A DNA stretch of 52,146 bases from JARBUG01 sp035628915 (lineage in GTDB: Bacteria; Bacillota; Sulfobacillia; Symbiobacteriales; Symbiobacteriaceae). The notes beneath the pieces were generated by a model. It worked only from the letters and a program-made list of their open reading frames with translations, did no database searches and was not told the origin of the DNA. Below, in pieces: positions 1-8,213 of this stretch; position 1 is the first letter of the stretch; every line of letters starts with the position of its first letter. Position numbers and translations under genes: made by a program. The DNA lies in the NCBI GenBank assembly GCA_035628915.1, contig DASPIW010000028.1, positions 1 to 52,146 on the forward strand. The letters run 5' to 3'.

Positions 1-42
1 CGCGAAGTTGGGCAACTTCCAGCGTACAGGGTGAATCGTTTA

Positions 43-136
43 GGGTGGTCAACTTTTCGTTCAGCACGCCCGTTCTCGGGTGGTCAACTATTCGATCAGC
101 ACTTACCCCAAAAGTGGTCAACTTTTAGGCTAGCAT
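43..136. repeat. IS21-type multiple terminal repeats (element end)
   Basis: Three direct repeats of about 25 bp start at 43, 78 and 112 with the core GTGGTCAACTTTT and a following (T)CAGCAC or TAGCAT. They are spaced 34-35 bp apart. Such tandem GTGG(T/A)TCA-CTTTT-type repeats are characteristic of the ends of IS21-family elements, which carry several transposase-binding repeats. No transposase gene lies in the window, so the element either extends left of base 1 or this is a remnant. Family assignment rests on the repeat pattern only. Confidence 0.55.
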
Positions 137-183
137 TCACAGTTGTTTTCCCCGAGAAAGAATCGAAGTGGATGAAGACGATG

Positions 184-225
184 AAAGCGGCCAGCCGCAG
201 GAGTAACCCGCGAGCCGGCCGCTTT
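184..225 (+). terminator. Hairpin terminator-like
   Basis: AAAGCGGCC (184-192) pairs with GGCCGCTTT (217-225), and TCTT follows. It lies between the IS-type repeats and the first gene and would insulate the carboxypeptidase operon from upstream transcription. Confidence 0.45.
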
Positions 226-337
226 TCTTGCGCCGGCGTCGTGACTTAAGGAAGTCTTAAGGAATTATCGGCGTGGGGATTAACGAGTTCCCGGTAGGTT
301 AGTGTGCAGAAAGAGGCATACCCGATGGAGGGATTCC

Positions 338-1189
338 ATGCTCACGCTTTCTGCACATCTGCCAGGCTGGGCGGCTGCTGCCGTGGCCCGCCTGTTTGGC
401 CGCCCCGGGGAGTTCCGGGTCGATGCCCGGTCCGCCCTGCTGATCGATTTCGCCACCGGCGAGGAACTCTACTCCCAGAACCCCACCGCTGCGCTCCCAC
501 CGGCGTCCATCGCCAAGCTGATGACGCTCCGGCTGACCTGGGGCGCCCTGCATGGCGGCCACATCAAGCTGACGGACAGGGTGCCGGTCAGCGCGAACGC
601 CTCCTGCCGCCATCCAGCCTTGGATGGCGCCTCCCTCATGTTCCTGGAGGCCGGCGACGATGTCACCGTGGAACAGTTGATGAAGGGGATGGCCATTCCT
701 TCTGCCAGCGATGCGGCCGTGGCGATGGCCGAGTTCCTGGGCGGCTCGGTGGCAGCCTTCGTCGAGGCCATGAACGCCGAAGCCCGGCGACTGGGCATGG
801 GCCACACCCGGTTTGTCGATCCGCACGGGCTCTCTGAGGAGAACCAGACCACGGCGGGCGACCTGGCCCTGCTGGCCCGGGCCTATCTGGCGGATGTGCC
901 TGAGGCGCTTACTTTCCTCCACTGCCACAGGTATTTTTTGTATCGGGGCCGAAATCTCGCCGGTACAAACTTACTGCCCGGCCGTTATCGCGGCGCTGAC
1001 GGCCTGAAGACCGGCTTTCTGGACTCGGTGGGCTACAATCAGATCTCCACGGCCTGGCGGGGCGATACCCGCCTGATCGGGGTCGTACTGGGCACCAGGT
1101 CCAAGCGGGCGCGCCGCAATCAGAGCGCGCTACTGCTCGATTACGGCTTTCGGCACAAGGAGGACCCCGGGCTAGCCTGTAACGCATGA
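338..1189 (+). CDS. D-alanyl-D-alanine carboxypeptidase-like protein (S11 family)
   Basis: A 283-aa penicillin-binding-protein-like serine peptidase of the DacF/PBP5 (S11) type, expected to trim the terminal D-Ala of peptidoglycan stem peptides outside the membrane. The nucleophile motif SIAK is at about residues 57-60 and KTG at about 224-226. The second motif, normally SxN, reads S-A-S (about 122-124) within PSASDAAVAMAE, so the usual Asn is Ser. The protein has no C-terminal PBP5-type domain and only a weak hydrophobic N-terminus. I chose the ATG at 338 because GGAGGG sits 6 nt upstream; a GTG at 302 is in frame but lacks this. The stop is 15 bp before the VanR-like gene, so the three genes probably form one unit controlling cell-wall stem peptides. 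Confidence 0.85.
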   Translation: MLTLSAHLPGWAAAAVARLFGRPGEFRVDARSALLIDFATGEELYSQNPTAALPPASIAKLMTLRLTWGALHGGHIKLTDRVPVSANASCRHPALDGASLMFLEAGDDVTVEQLMKGMAIPSASDAAVAMAEFLGGSVAAFVEAMNAEARRLGMGHTRFVDPHGLSEENQTTAGDLALLARAYLADVPEALTFLHCHRYFLYRGRNLAGTNLLPGRYRGADGLKTGFLDSVGYNQISTAWRGDTRLIGVVLGTRSKRARRNQSALLLDYGFRHKEDPGLACNA

Positions 1190-1204
1190 AGCGGAGTTGA
1201 CGAC

Positions 1205-1906
1205 ATGGAAGGCACACGCATTCTCGTGGTGGATGACGAGCGGGCCATTGCTGAACTGGTGGAAATCCACCTGCTCAGCGATGGCTACCAGGTCTGGCGG
1301 GCTGAGTCCGGCCCCGACGCCCTCCAGATTCTGGCTTCGATTGAAATCGACCTGGCCATCCTGGATATTATGATGCCGGGCATGGATGGCCTGGAGCTGT
1401 GCCGGCAGATCCGCCGGGACCGGAACATTCCCATTTTGATGCTGAGTGCGAAGTCGGAGGACGTGGATAAGATCCTCGGGCTGAAGACCGGCGCCGACGA
1501 CTACCTGATCAAGCCGTTCAACCCCCTGGAACTGGTGGCCCGGGTCAAAGCGCAGCTCCGGCGATACCTCTACCTCAACCCGGGAGCGCCCGCCGCGGCC
1601 CAGGGTGAGCGCGTGACCGTCCGCGGGCTGGAAATTGACAAGGCGCGGCACACCGTCACCGTGGACGGGCGCCCCGCCACGCTGACCCCCACCGAGTACG
1701 AGATCCTCCTGCTGCTGGCGGCCAACCCCGGCCGGGTTTTCAGCTCGGAGGAGATCTTCGAGCGGGTCTGGAAAGAGCGCTACTTCCAATCGAACAACAC
1801 GGTGATCGTTCACATTCGAAAAATCCGCGAGAAGATTGAGGACAACCCGAGTCACCCGACGTTCATCAAGACGGTCTGGGGGGTAGGCTACAAACTTGCA
1901 GACTAA
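1205..1906 (+). CDS. VanR-like response regulator (OmpR family)
   Basis: A 233-aa response regulator with a receiver domain (acidic pair D10-D11, phospho-acceptor D54 in LAILDIMMPG, K103 in IKPFNPLELV) and a C-terminal OmpR/PhoB winged helix ending in IKTVWGVGYKL. The stretches MLSAKSEDVDKILGLKTG and VHIRKIREKIEDNP closely resemble the VanR/YkoG type of regulator from Firmicutes. It follows the carboxypeptidase gene by 15 bp and overlaps the kinase gene by 11 bp. It probably responds to cell-wall stress and controls the upstream carboxypeptidase. Glycopeptide resistance is not shown: no vanH/A/X genes are present. Confidence 0.92.
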   Translation: MEGTRILVVDDERAIAELVEIHLLSDGYQVWRAESGPDALQILASIEIDLAILDIMMPGMDGLELCRQIRRDRNIPILMLSAKSEDVDKILGLKTGADDYLIKPFNPLELVARVKAQLRRYLYLNPGAPAAAQGERVTVRGLEIDKARHTVTVDGRPATLTPTEYEILLLLAANPGRVFSSEEIFERVWKERYFQSNNTVIVHIRKIREKIEDNPSHPTFIKTVWGVGYKLAD

Positions 1907-2984
1907 ATGGCATCAGTCGATCCGCTGGCAGATGATCGGGGCCTTCCTGCTCAGCGCCGTAGCGTCCGTGGCCGGGGTGGGCGCCCTGTACGGGCTGGCA
2001 CAGTTCTTCCGGCAATACCGCCTCGCTCATTCGATGCTGGATATGCTGCAGGACAACGTCGGCGAAGTGCAGATGGTTGTGATCGTCGGGCTGGCGCTGT
2101 TTGTGCTGGCTTTTTTCCTGCTGACGCAGCGCATGGTGCGGACCATTACCGCCCTGAACCGGGCCGTCGGGCAGGTCGCCCGGGGGAACTTTGACGCGGC
2201 GATGCCCCCCGATTCCCCAGACGAACTCGGCCAGCTGGTGCACAGCCTGAAGAGCATGACGGCTCAGCTCAAGACCTCCATCGCCCAGGAGCGGCAGGCG
2301 CAGCAGAGCCGGCACGAGCTGATCACCAGCGTCTCCCACGACCTGCGGACCCCCCTCACCGCCATGCTGGGCTATCTCGAGCTCGTCGAGCACGATCGCT
2401 ATCGGGATGAAGTGGAACTGCGGTACTACGTGGGCATTGCCTATGACAAGAGCCAGCAGCTCAAGCGCATGATCGACCAGCTCTTCGAGTTCACGCGCAC
2501 CAGCCACGGCAGCCTGCGGCTCCGGCCCGTGCACGTCAACCTGGGCGAACTGCTGGAGCAGCTGGCCGAGGAGTTCATGCCGGCTCTGCAAAGCGCCGGG
2601 ATGCATTACAAGCTGGTGATTCCGCCGGACGCTATCCGTGCGCTGGTGGACCCGGACCTGATGGTCCGCGTGCTGCAGAACCTGGTCTCCAACGCCATCC
2701 GCTACGGCGCCGAAGGCAAGCAGGTCGACCTGGAGCTGGCCCGGGACGGCGGCCGGATCAGCATCAGCGTCGCCAATTACGGCGAGCCGATCCCCGAATG
2801 GGAGCTGCCGCACCTCTTCGAAACGTTCTATCGTGTGGAAAAGTCCCGATCGGCCCGGACGGGCGGATCAGGACTTGGGCTGGCCATCGCCAGAAATATT
2901 GTGGAGCTACATGGCGGGACCATTACCGCCTATAACGAATCGGGACGTACGGTTTTCGAGATTCGCCTGCCGGGTCCATCCTAA
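1896..2984 (+). CDS. VanS-like sensor histidine kinase
   Basis: A 362-aa membrane histidine kinase, cognate to the preceding regulator. Two transmembrane segments (about residues 12-36 and 59-77) flank a very short extracytoplasmic loop of about 20 residues. A HAMP-like linker, the HisKA motif SVSHDLRTPLT (H148) and a HATPase domain follow (N box LVSNAIRYG, G box GGSGLGLAI). The TTG start at 1896 overlaps the regulator's end by 11 bp, which implies translational coupling. The short sensor loop resembles VanS/YkoH kinases that sense membrane or cell-wall damage rather than a soluble ligand. Confidence 0.92.
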   Translation: MQTKWHQSIRWQMIGAFLLSAVASVAGVGALYGLAQFFRQYRLAHSMLDMLQDNVGEVQMVVIVGLALFVLAFFLLTQRMVRTITALNRAVGQVARGNFDAAMPPDSPDELGQLVHSLKSMTAQLKTSIAQERQAQQSRHELITSVSHDLRTPLTAMLGYLELVEHDRYRDEVELRYYVGIAYDKSQQLKRMIDQLFEFTRTSHGSLRLRPVHVNLGELLEQLAEEFMPALQSAGMHYKLVIPPDAIRALVDPDLMVRVLQNLVSNAIRYGAEGKQVDLELARDGGRISISVANYGEPIPEWELPHLFETFYRVEKSRSARTGGSGLGLAIARNIVELHGGTITAYNESGRTVFEIRLPGPS

Positions 2985-3249
2985 AGACCGAGCCCGACGA
3001 GCACGGCCACCACGACGAGCGGATGAAATAGCCGGGAGCCGTTCCACCTAGCGAACTATCCCGGCAGCGCCAGAGCAACAGCTTGGTCCGGCCCCTCTCA
3101 TCAAGTGGGGCGGTGGGGTGTAAGTCGACGGAGCTGATACCCAATTGCCGCTGCCTAACTGTCGTGCCGCTTGCCTTATGCTGCATACTCCTTTACCATT
3201 GTAACCGCCCCATGTGCGGCGGCGAGTTCAACCTCTGAAAGGAGACCAC

Positions 3250-3432
3250 ATGAAAACCTCCCTCACGAATTCAGTCATGGCTCTCGGCCTCATCGCAACC
3301 GGTGTAGCCATTTGTGTGGCCGGCATCTACATCGGAGAAACCGACGACGCGCCCGGCGCGGCGCTCATGGGCATTCTGTTGATGATCGGAGCGGTGGCGC
3401 TCGGCGTGAGGACCGCGCGGCGCAAGGCATAG
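3250..3432 (+). CDS. Small two-TM membrane protein, unknown
   Basis: A 60-aa protein with two predicted membrane spans (about residues 8-26 and 36-53), a short acidic loop (GETDDAP) and a basic C-terminal tail (RTARRKA). GAAAGGAGA lies just upstream of the ATG at 3250, so translation is likely. An in-frame GTG/ATG upstream lacks a ribosome site. It is about 265 bp downstream of the kinase gene. The family is not recognised, and a role linked to the VanRS-like pair would be inference only. Confidence 0.65.
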   Translation: MKTSLTNSVMALGLIATGVAICVAGIYIGETDDAPGAALMGILLMIGAVALGVRTARRKA

Positions 3433-3800
3433 CGGCACCAGTCTCTGTCATGAGAAGCGCCGCCTGGCGAGCGGTGTGGTCACGCCTTCTGGTGTCAAGT
3501 GTGGCCGGGAGATCACCGTGCCGAGCCGCCATGGTGAGGGCTATTATTCACGATCGGTTAAGCCCGGCTGTGAGGCATAGTCAGGCACAAGATACCAGGC
3601 GTTTAGCTCAACAATCTATGTTGATCAGTGTCGTTTACGCCAGACGTGGAAAAGTTGTTGCCATATGAGTATGCGACACTGCGCGAATCGGGTTATGGGT
3701 TGCGCTTGACGATGAGTCAACGGAAACGACTCGGCGGTACGCATATCTCAGTGGAGCGCGGGATAGCGGCCAGCTGCGACTCCCAAAACCAGGATGGCAG
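3433..3800. other. Gene-poor stretch
   Basis: No ORF with a convincing ribosome site or codon bias is visible. The stretch is less GC-rich than its neighbours and contains many short AT tracts (for example around 3600-3680). A 66-codon open frame at 3628-3828 runs into the terminator hairpin and is not accepted as a gene. Confidence 0.5.
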
Positions 3801-3837
3801 AACGCACTTTCGGCCTGTCGTAGGCTGAAAGTGCGTT
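3801..3837 (+). terminator. Strong Rho-independent terminator
   Basis: AACGCACTTTCGGCCT (3801-3816) pairs with AGGCTGAAAGTGCGTT (3822-3837), giving a 16-bp stem with one G-T wobble, a 5-nt loop and CCTCTTTT after it. It ends plus-strand transcription facing the minus-strand metal transporter gene. Confidence 0.8.
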
Positions 3838-3901
3838 CCTCTTTTCACTCGTCATATGTCGACATAAACCCAGGACGACCTCGCAGCCGCCATCGGGAGC
3901 G

Positions 3902-4600
3902 TCAGTTCAGCAGTGACGGCAGGTTCCCGACCCACATGGTCAGGCCAAGGCAGACACTGGCAAACCCCGCGGCAACCCGGACCGCACCCTGCAAGGCGCC
4001 GACCCGGGAAATTGATGCGATCGCCGGGGCCGCGATACAGAGCGTCGCCATAAACATGCCCAGGGCCGTGCCTGCCCCGAATGCCAGCAGGTATATGACC
4101 CCGCCCCCCACGGAAGGCGCCGCGGCCAGCGCCAGCAGCGCGGCGGGTCCGCTGCCCGCCAGCCCGTGCAGGGCGCCCACGCCGAACGACAGCCAATTGC
4201 GGCGCGTCACTTCGTGGATATGGCCATGCGTGCGGTCGCCGGCGTGCCCGTGGAAGTGGGCGTGGCCCCGGCCGCCATGGTCATGCACGTGCGCATGAAT
4301 CCGCTCCTGCCTGAGCCGCATGAGCGTCCTGATGCCAAGCACTACCAGGAGCAGCCCGACCCCCAGGTCGACAACGGATTCCATGGCGTGAGGCAGCTCC
4401 AGCCGGAGCAGCAGCACCGGGAGGCCCACCGCCGCGATGGGCAGCAGATGACCCGCCCCCCAAATCGCCCCAAGCCGGGCGGCGGGCCAGAGACTGCGCT
4501 CCTCTGAAACCAGCGTCGAGACGGCGACCAGATGGTCAGGATCAAGCGCATGGCGCATTCCAAGGAGAACGGCAGTTGCCAGCCACAGCATAAGAGACAA
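3902..4600 (-). CDS. NiCoT/UreH-type nickel or cobalt transporter
   Basis: A 232-aa integral membrane protein of about six spans. The first span contains RHALDPDHL, close to the RHAxDADHI signature of nickel/cobalt permeases. A central cytoplasmic loop (about residues 100-130) is His-rich with repeated HxH (HAHVHDHGGRGHAHFHGHAG), typical of metal-binding loops in this superfamily. A second partial motif, ALHGLAGSGPAALL, matches UreH/SulP-like C-terminal halves. The substrate (Ni2+ or Co2+) is inferred from the family. The gene lies 80 bp downstream of the mtaD operon, with a structured intergenic segment between them, and may be transcribed separately. Confidence 0.85.
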   Translation of the reverse strand: MSLMLWLATAVLLGMRHALDPDHLVAVSTLVSEERSLWPAARLGAIWGAGHLLPIAAVGLPVLLLRLELPHAMESVVDLGVGLLLVVLGIRTLMRLRQERIHAHVHDHGGRGHAHFHGHAGDRTHGHIHEVTRRNWLSFGVGALHGLAGSGPAALLALAAAPSVGGGVIYLLAFGAGTALGMFMATLCIAAPAIASISRVGALQGAVRVAAGFASVCLGLTMWVGNLPSLLN

Positions 4601-4604
4601 GGCA

Positions 4605-4652
4605 GATCACTGTCCCGGGGAGAGTTTCCGAAAGATTCTCCACAAAGTGATC
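4605..4652 (-). other. Nested inverted repeat before transporter gene
   Basis: GATCACT (4605-4611) and AGTGATC (4646-4652) bracket an inner imperfect stem (GGAGA near 4618-4622 with TCTCC near 4637-4641). It lies between the mtaD stop and the start of the metal transporter. It could be a terminator-less hairpin or a cis-regulatory leader; no known riboswitch class is recognised. Confidence 0.3.
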
Positions 4653-4680
4653 CGATTCCTCCCCCTTCGAGCCGGTCGGA

Positions 4681-5997
4681 CTACAGAGCCCGCACAAGCC
4701 GGAACGCCGCTTCGGACGCCTTCCCCATGATCTCCGCGCCGTCCATCGTAACAAGGCGGCCCTTCTCGTAAACCACCCTTCCGTCCACCAGGGTCATGGC
4801 CACGTCGCCGGGCAGCATCGAATAGGCGACCAGCCCGACGGGGTCATGGTTCGGCACCAGGTGGGGCTTCAGCGTATCGAGCAGGACGATATCCGCCCGC
4901 TTGCCCGGCTGCAGGGAGCCGATTTCGTGCTCCAGCCCCAGGGCCCGGGCGCCTTCGATCGTCGCCATCTCCACGGCGTCGTACGCCGAGAAGGCCGACG
5001 GATCGCCTTCCAGCTCCTTGGCCTGAATGGCGGCAATGCGCATTTCGGAGCCGAGAATGTGCAGCAGGTTCTCCGACGCCGCACCGTCCGTGCCGAAGCC
5101 CACGTGCACGCCGGCCCGGCGCATGGCCGTAATGGGCGTCCGGCCCGAGGCCAGCTTCAGGTTGGAGACGGGGCAGTGGCAGACGCCGGCGCCTGCCTCG
5201 GCCAAAATGGCGATGTCGTCGTCGCTGGCGTGGACGCAATGGGCGGCGACCACATGCCGGTCCTTGAAGAGGCCCAGCTTGTGGACGTACTGAATGGGTG
5301 AGGCGTTATGCTGCTCCCACGAAGCGTCCACTTCGCCGGCCGTTTCGCTCAGGTGAATATGGATGCCCACGCCCAGTTCATCGGCCAGCTCCGCGCAGGA
5401 GAGCAGCGTGTCGGACGGGCAGGTGTACGGCGCATGGGGCCCGACCATGAAGCTGATGCGCCCATCCGCCTTGCCGTTCCACTTGTGGAAAGCCTCCCGG
5501 GTCTCGCCCATCCGCTCGGCCGCAGCCGCCGGCCCCGCTACCCCGATGACGCCCCGGGCGATGATGCCCCGGATGCCGGTGTCGCGGATCGCCCGGGCGC
5601 AGTCGTCCGCAAAGAAGTACATGTCCAGGAACGTGGTGATGCCGCCGCTCAGCATCTCGTAAGCGCCCAGGGCGGTGCCCCAGTAGATGTCCTCGCCCGT
5701 CATTTTGTTCTCGACGGGCCAGATTTTCTGCTGCAGCCAGGGCATCAGCTGCATGTCGTCGGCGTAGCCACGCAGGAGGGTCATGGCCGCATGGCAGTGG
5801 GTGTTGACGATGCCGGGCATGACAATCTTGCCGGTGGCATCGATCGTGCGAACCGACGCGTCAACAGCAGGCGCCCCGTCCCGGTCGCCTGCGTAGCGGA
5901 TCAGGCCGTCCTCAATCAGCACGATGCCGGAATCAAAGACATCCTCGCGGCCGGTGACGGTGATCACCGTTCCGCCCTTGATCAGCAGCCGTTCCAT
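4681..5997 (-). CDS. mtaD: 5-methylthioadenosine/S-adenosylhomocysteine deaminase
   Basis: A 438-aa metal-dependent amidohydrolase expected to deaminate MTA and SAH to their inosyl derivatives in the cytosol. Metal-ligand motifs are THCHAAMTLLRG (about residues 67-78), the catalytic HLSET region, AAHCVHASDDDI, and GTDGAASENLLHI with the essential Asp. Length and motif order fit the MtaD/SsnA/TrzN-like group, and the genes beside it (ahcY, mtnP) favour the MTA/SAH assignment over other amidohydrolases. It is the last gene of a four-gene operon, 6 bp after the TIM-barrel gene. Confidence 0.88.
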   Translation of the reverse strand: MERLLIKGGTVITVTGREDVFDSGIVLIEDGLIRYAGDRDGAPAVDASVRTIDATGKIVMPGIVNTHCHAAMTLLRGYADDMQLMPWLQQKIWPVENKMTGEDIYWGTALGAYEMLSGGITTFLDMYFFADDCARAIRDTGIRGIIARGVIGVAGPAAAAERMGETREAFHKWNGKADGRISFMVGPHAPYTCPSDTLLSCAELADELGVGIHIHLSETAGEVDASWEQHNASPIQYVHKLGLFKDRHVVAAHCVHASDDDIAILAEAGAGVCHCPVSNLKLASGRTPITAMRRAGVHVGFGTDGAASENLLHILGSEMRIAAIQAKELEGDPSAFSAYDAVEMATIEGARALGLEHEIGSLQPGKRADIVLLDTLKPHLVPNHDPVGLVAYSMLPGDVAMTLVDGRVVYEKGRLVTMDGAEIMGKASEAAFRLVRAL

Positions 5998-6003
5998 GAA
6001 GTC

Positions 6004-6927
6004 TTACCCCTCCCCCTTCACCAGGGCTGACGCCCAGGCATGACAGCGTTCAAGCTGATCCGGCGGCACGGCCTGCGGGTTGTGCTCCAGCACCACCGTG
6101 CAGCGGGGCTGTGCGGCCACCACCATCCGGGCGATGTCGGCCGCGGGCGTCACCGCCGGCCAGCGGTCGATGGTGTGCGACCCGTCCGTCGGCACATGGC
6201 TGACGTACTTGTCGCCTTCGACCAGCGACGTGTGCAGATGCAGATGGCGCGTCCAGGGCAGCCACCGCCGGACCAGGGCCAGGGGGTCCTGACCGTGGGT
6301 CCGGGCCAGCAGGCCCAGGCGCCCGGTATCGACGCAGAGCGACAGGTCCGGGAACTCTTCGAAGAGCCGGGTGTACATCTCCCCGTCGAAGTAGTACGGG
6401 TTGGGCCCGTCAATCTCAAAGACAACGCGGATCTGCTCTTTGGCCTGGACGCCCGCCAGGTGCTCAAAAACCCGGCGGCTCACATCGTAGAGCTTCGCTT
6501 CCGGCCAGTCCTCCAGCCGTGCGGCTTCCGGCTGCGTGAAGTACCAGCCCAACTGGCGGTAATCCATGCCCGGAACCTGCAAGTACGGCCAGGGAAAGTG
6601 GAAGAGAATGTACCGGGCGCCCAGGTGATGCGCCGCCACGGCAGAGGTCGCCGCTACATCCAGCGCATGCTGGCGGGCCGCCGGATCCGGGTCGAGAAAG
6701 CTGCACCAGGGCGGGCCCTTCTCAAGAAAGAGCGGATGATGCACCCCGATGATCCAGTCGTGGAACTCCGCTTCGGAGACGGCGCCCAGCACATCGGGGA
6801 AGGTGTTGCAGAAGCCGATTTCGCAGCCCTGCCACTGCGGCCTGTCCAGGTTCTCGCCGTAAGCATTGAAGCCCGATCCGGCGATCTTCTGAAAACCGCC
6901 GGAGAGGGGCACGAAAAGCTGTGCCAT
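6004..6927 (-). CDS. Sugar phosphate isomerase/epimerase-like TIM-barrel protein
   Basis: A 307-aa protein with the xylose-isomerase-like/AP-endonuclease-2 barrel pattern. Candidate metal ligands are E in VVFEIDGPN, D in LSLCVDTGRLGL, H in HLHLHTSLVEGDKYVSHV and E in VVLEHNPQ. It starts 3 bp after ahcY ends and stops 6 bp before mtaD, so it is co-translated within the SAM-salvage operon. No exact substrate can be read from the sequence; an isomerase acting on a ribose-derived product of SAH or MTA breakdown is a reasonable guess only. Confidence 0.78.
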   Translation of the reverse strand: MAQLFVPLSGGFQKIAGSGFNAYGENLDRPQWQGCEIGFCNTFPDVLGAVSEAEFHDWIIGVHHPLFLEKGPPWCSFLDPDPAARQHALDVAATSAVAAHHLGARYILFHFPWPYLQVPGMDYRQLGWYFTQPEAARLEDWPEAKLYDVSRRVFEHLAGVQAKEQIRVVFEIDGPNPYYFDGEMYTRLFEEFPDLSLCVDTGRLGLLARTHGQDPLALVRRWLPWTRHLHLHTSLVEGDKYVSHVPTDGSHTIDRWPAVTPAADIARMVVAAQPRCTVVLEHNPQAVPPDQLERCHAWASALVKGEG

Positions 6928-6930
6928 AGG

Positions 6931-8196
6931 CTAATCGATCTTCCAGGATTCGAGATAGTCGGCCTGCTCGGGCGTCAGGACGTCGATCTCGACGCCCAGG
7001 GCCCGCAGGCGGGTGGCGGCCACACGGCGGTCGATCTCCAGCGGCACGGGAATCGCCTTCTTCGGCAGCTGGCCCTGGTTCTCCAAAATCCACAGGTGGG
7101 TCAGGAACTGGACGGCAAAGGAGAGGTCCATCACTTCAGCGGGATGGCCGTCCGCCGCCGCCAGGTTGACCAGGCGCCCTTCGCCGATCAGATAGATCTT
7201 CCGACCGTCGGCCAGGGTATAAGATTCGACGTTGTTGCGGACTTTGACGGGCTTGCCGCCGAGCCTCTCCAGGTCGGGCTTCCAGACCTCGACGTCAAAG
7301 TGGCCGGAGTTGGTCAGGATGGCGTTGTTCTTCATCACCTTGATATGTTCTTCGGTGATCACTTTCTCGCAGCCGGTGACGGTGATGAAGACGTCGCCGT
7401 GCTTCGCCGCTTCCCGCATGGGCATCACTTCGTGGCCGTCCATAATCGCTTCGTTGGCCGCAATGGGATTGACTTCGGTGACGATGACCCGGGCGCCGAG
7501 CCCTTTGGCCCGCATGGCGCAGCCCTTGCCGCACCAGCCGTAGCCGGCGATGACCACCGTCTTGCCGCAGACGGTCAGATTGGTGTTGCGCATGATCGAC
7601 TCCAGCGTCGACTGGCCGGTGCCGTAGCGGTTATCGAACAGGTACTTCATATAGGCGTTGTTGACCGCCACCATGGGGAAGCGGAGCACGCCCTCATTAT
7701 CCATGGCGCGCAGGCGCTGCACGCCCGTAGACGTCTCTTCCGAGCCCGCAATGATCGCATCCGCCAGGTCGGTGCGGGAAGTGTGCAGCAGGTAGGTCAG
7801 GTCGCCGCCGTCGTCCAGGAGCAGCGTCGGCCGGGCGGCATCCAAGGTCTTGTTGAGATGGTCGAAGTACTCCTCGCTGGTCGCCCCGTGCCAGGCGTGG
7901 ACGGTGATGCCGTTCTCCGCAACGGCCGCCGACACTTCGTCCTGGGTCGAGAGCGGGTTGGAGCCGGTCAGGTAGACGTCGGCCCCCGCGGCGGCAAAGA
8001 CCATGGCCATATAGGCCGTCTTGGCTTCCAGGTGGATCGACATCGCAATGCGCTGGCCGGCAAAGGGTTGGGTCTTGCTGTATTCCTTCTCAAGCTGGTT
8101 CAGGATGGGCATGTGCGCCCGGACCCAGTTGATCTTCAGATGCCCTTCCGGCGCCAGGGCCGGGTTACGCAGGGTTGAGACCTGGACCTTGCTCAT
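6931..8196 (-). CDS. ahcY: S-adenosylhomocysteine hydrolase
   Basis: A 421-aa NAD-dependent enzyme that reversibly splits SAH into adenosine and homocysteine, removing the product inhibitor of methyltransferases. The NAD-binding segment VVIAGYGWCGKGCAMRAKG, the substrate motifs LLLDDGGDLT and SEETSTGV, and the C-terminal LTPEQADYLESWKID are all typical. The length fits the shorter form found in archaea and many bacteria, which lacks the 40-residue insert. It lies 17 bp after mtnP and 3 bp before the TIM-barrel gene. Confidence 0.97.
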   Translation of the reverse strand: MSKVQVSTLRNPALAPEGHLKINWVRAHMPILNQLEKEYSKTQPFAGQRIAMSIHLEAKTAYMAMVFAAAGADVYLTGSNPLSTQDEVSAAVAENGITVHAWHGATSEEYFDHLNKTLDAARPTLLLDDGGDLTYLLHTSRTDLADAIIAGSEETSTGVQRLRAMDNEGVLRFPMVAVNNAYMKYLFDNRYGTGQSTLESIMRNTNLTVCGKTVVIAGYGWCGKGCAMRAKGLGARVIVTEVNPIAANEAIMDGHEVMPMREAAKHGDVFITVTGCEKVITEEHIKVMKNNAILTNSGHFDVEVWKPDLERLGGKPVKVRNNVESYTLADGRKIYLIGEGRLVNLAAADGHPAEVMDLSFAVQFLTHLWILENQGQLPKKAIPVPLEIDRRVAATRLRALGVEIDVLTPEQADYLESWKID

Positions 8197-8213
8197 CGTG
8201 CCAGCCTCCCTTT

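Noticed and set aside
1205..2984. Glycopeptide-resistance operon
   Set aside because: VanR/VanS-like genes are present, but no vanH, vanA-type ligase or vanX is encoded; the VanZ-like gene is 11 kb away in another operon.
3628..3828. 66-codon plus-strand ORF
   Set aside because: No ribosome site, poor codon bias, and it runs through a strong terminator stem.
6040..8178. Very long open frame antisense to ahcY and the TIM-barrel gene
   Set aside because: It lies opposite well-recognised genes, is Arg/Gln/His/Val-rich with no domain, and has no ribosome site; typical of GC-rich DNA.
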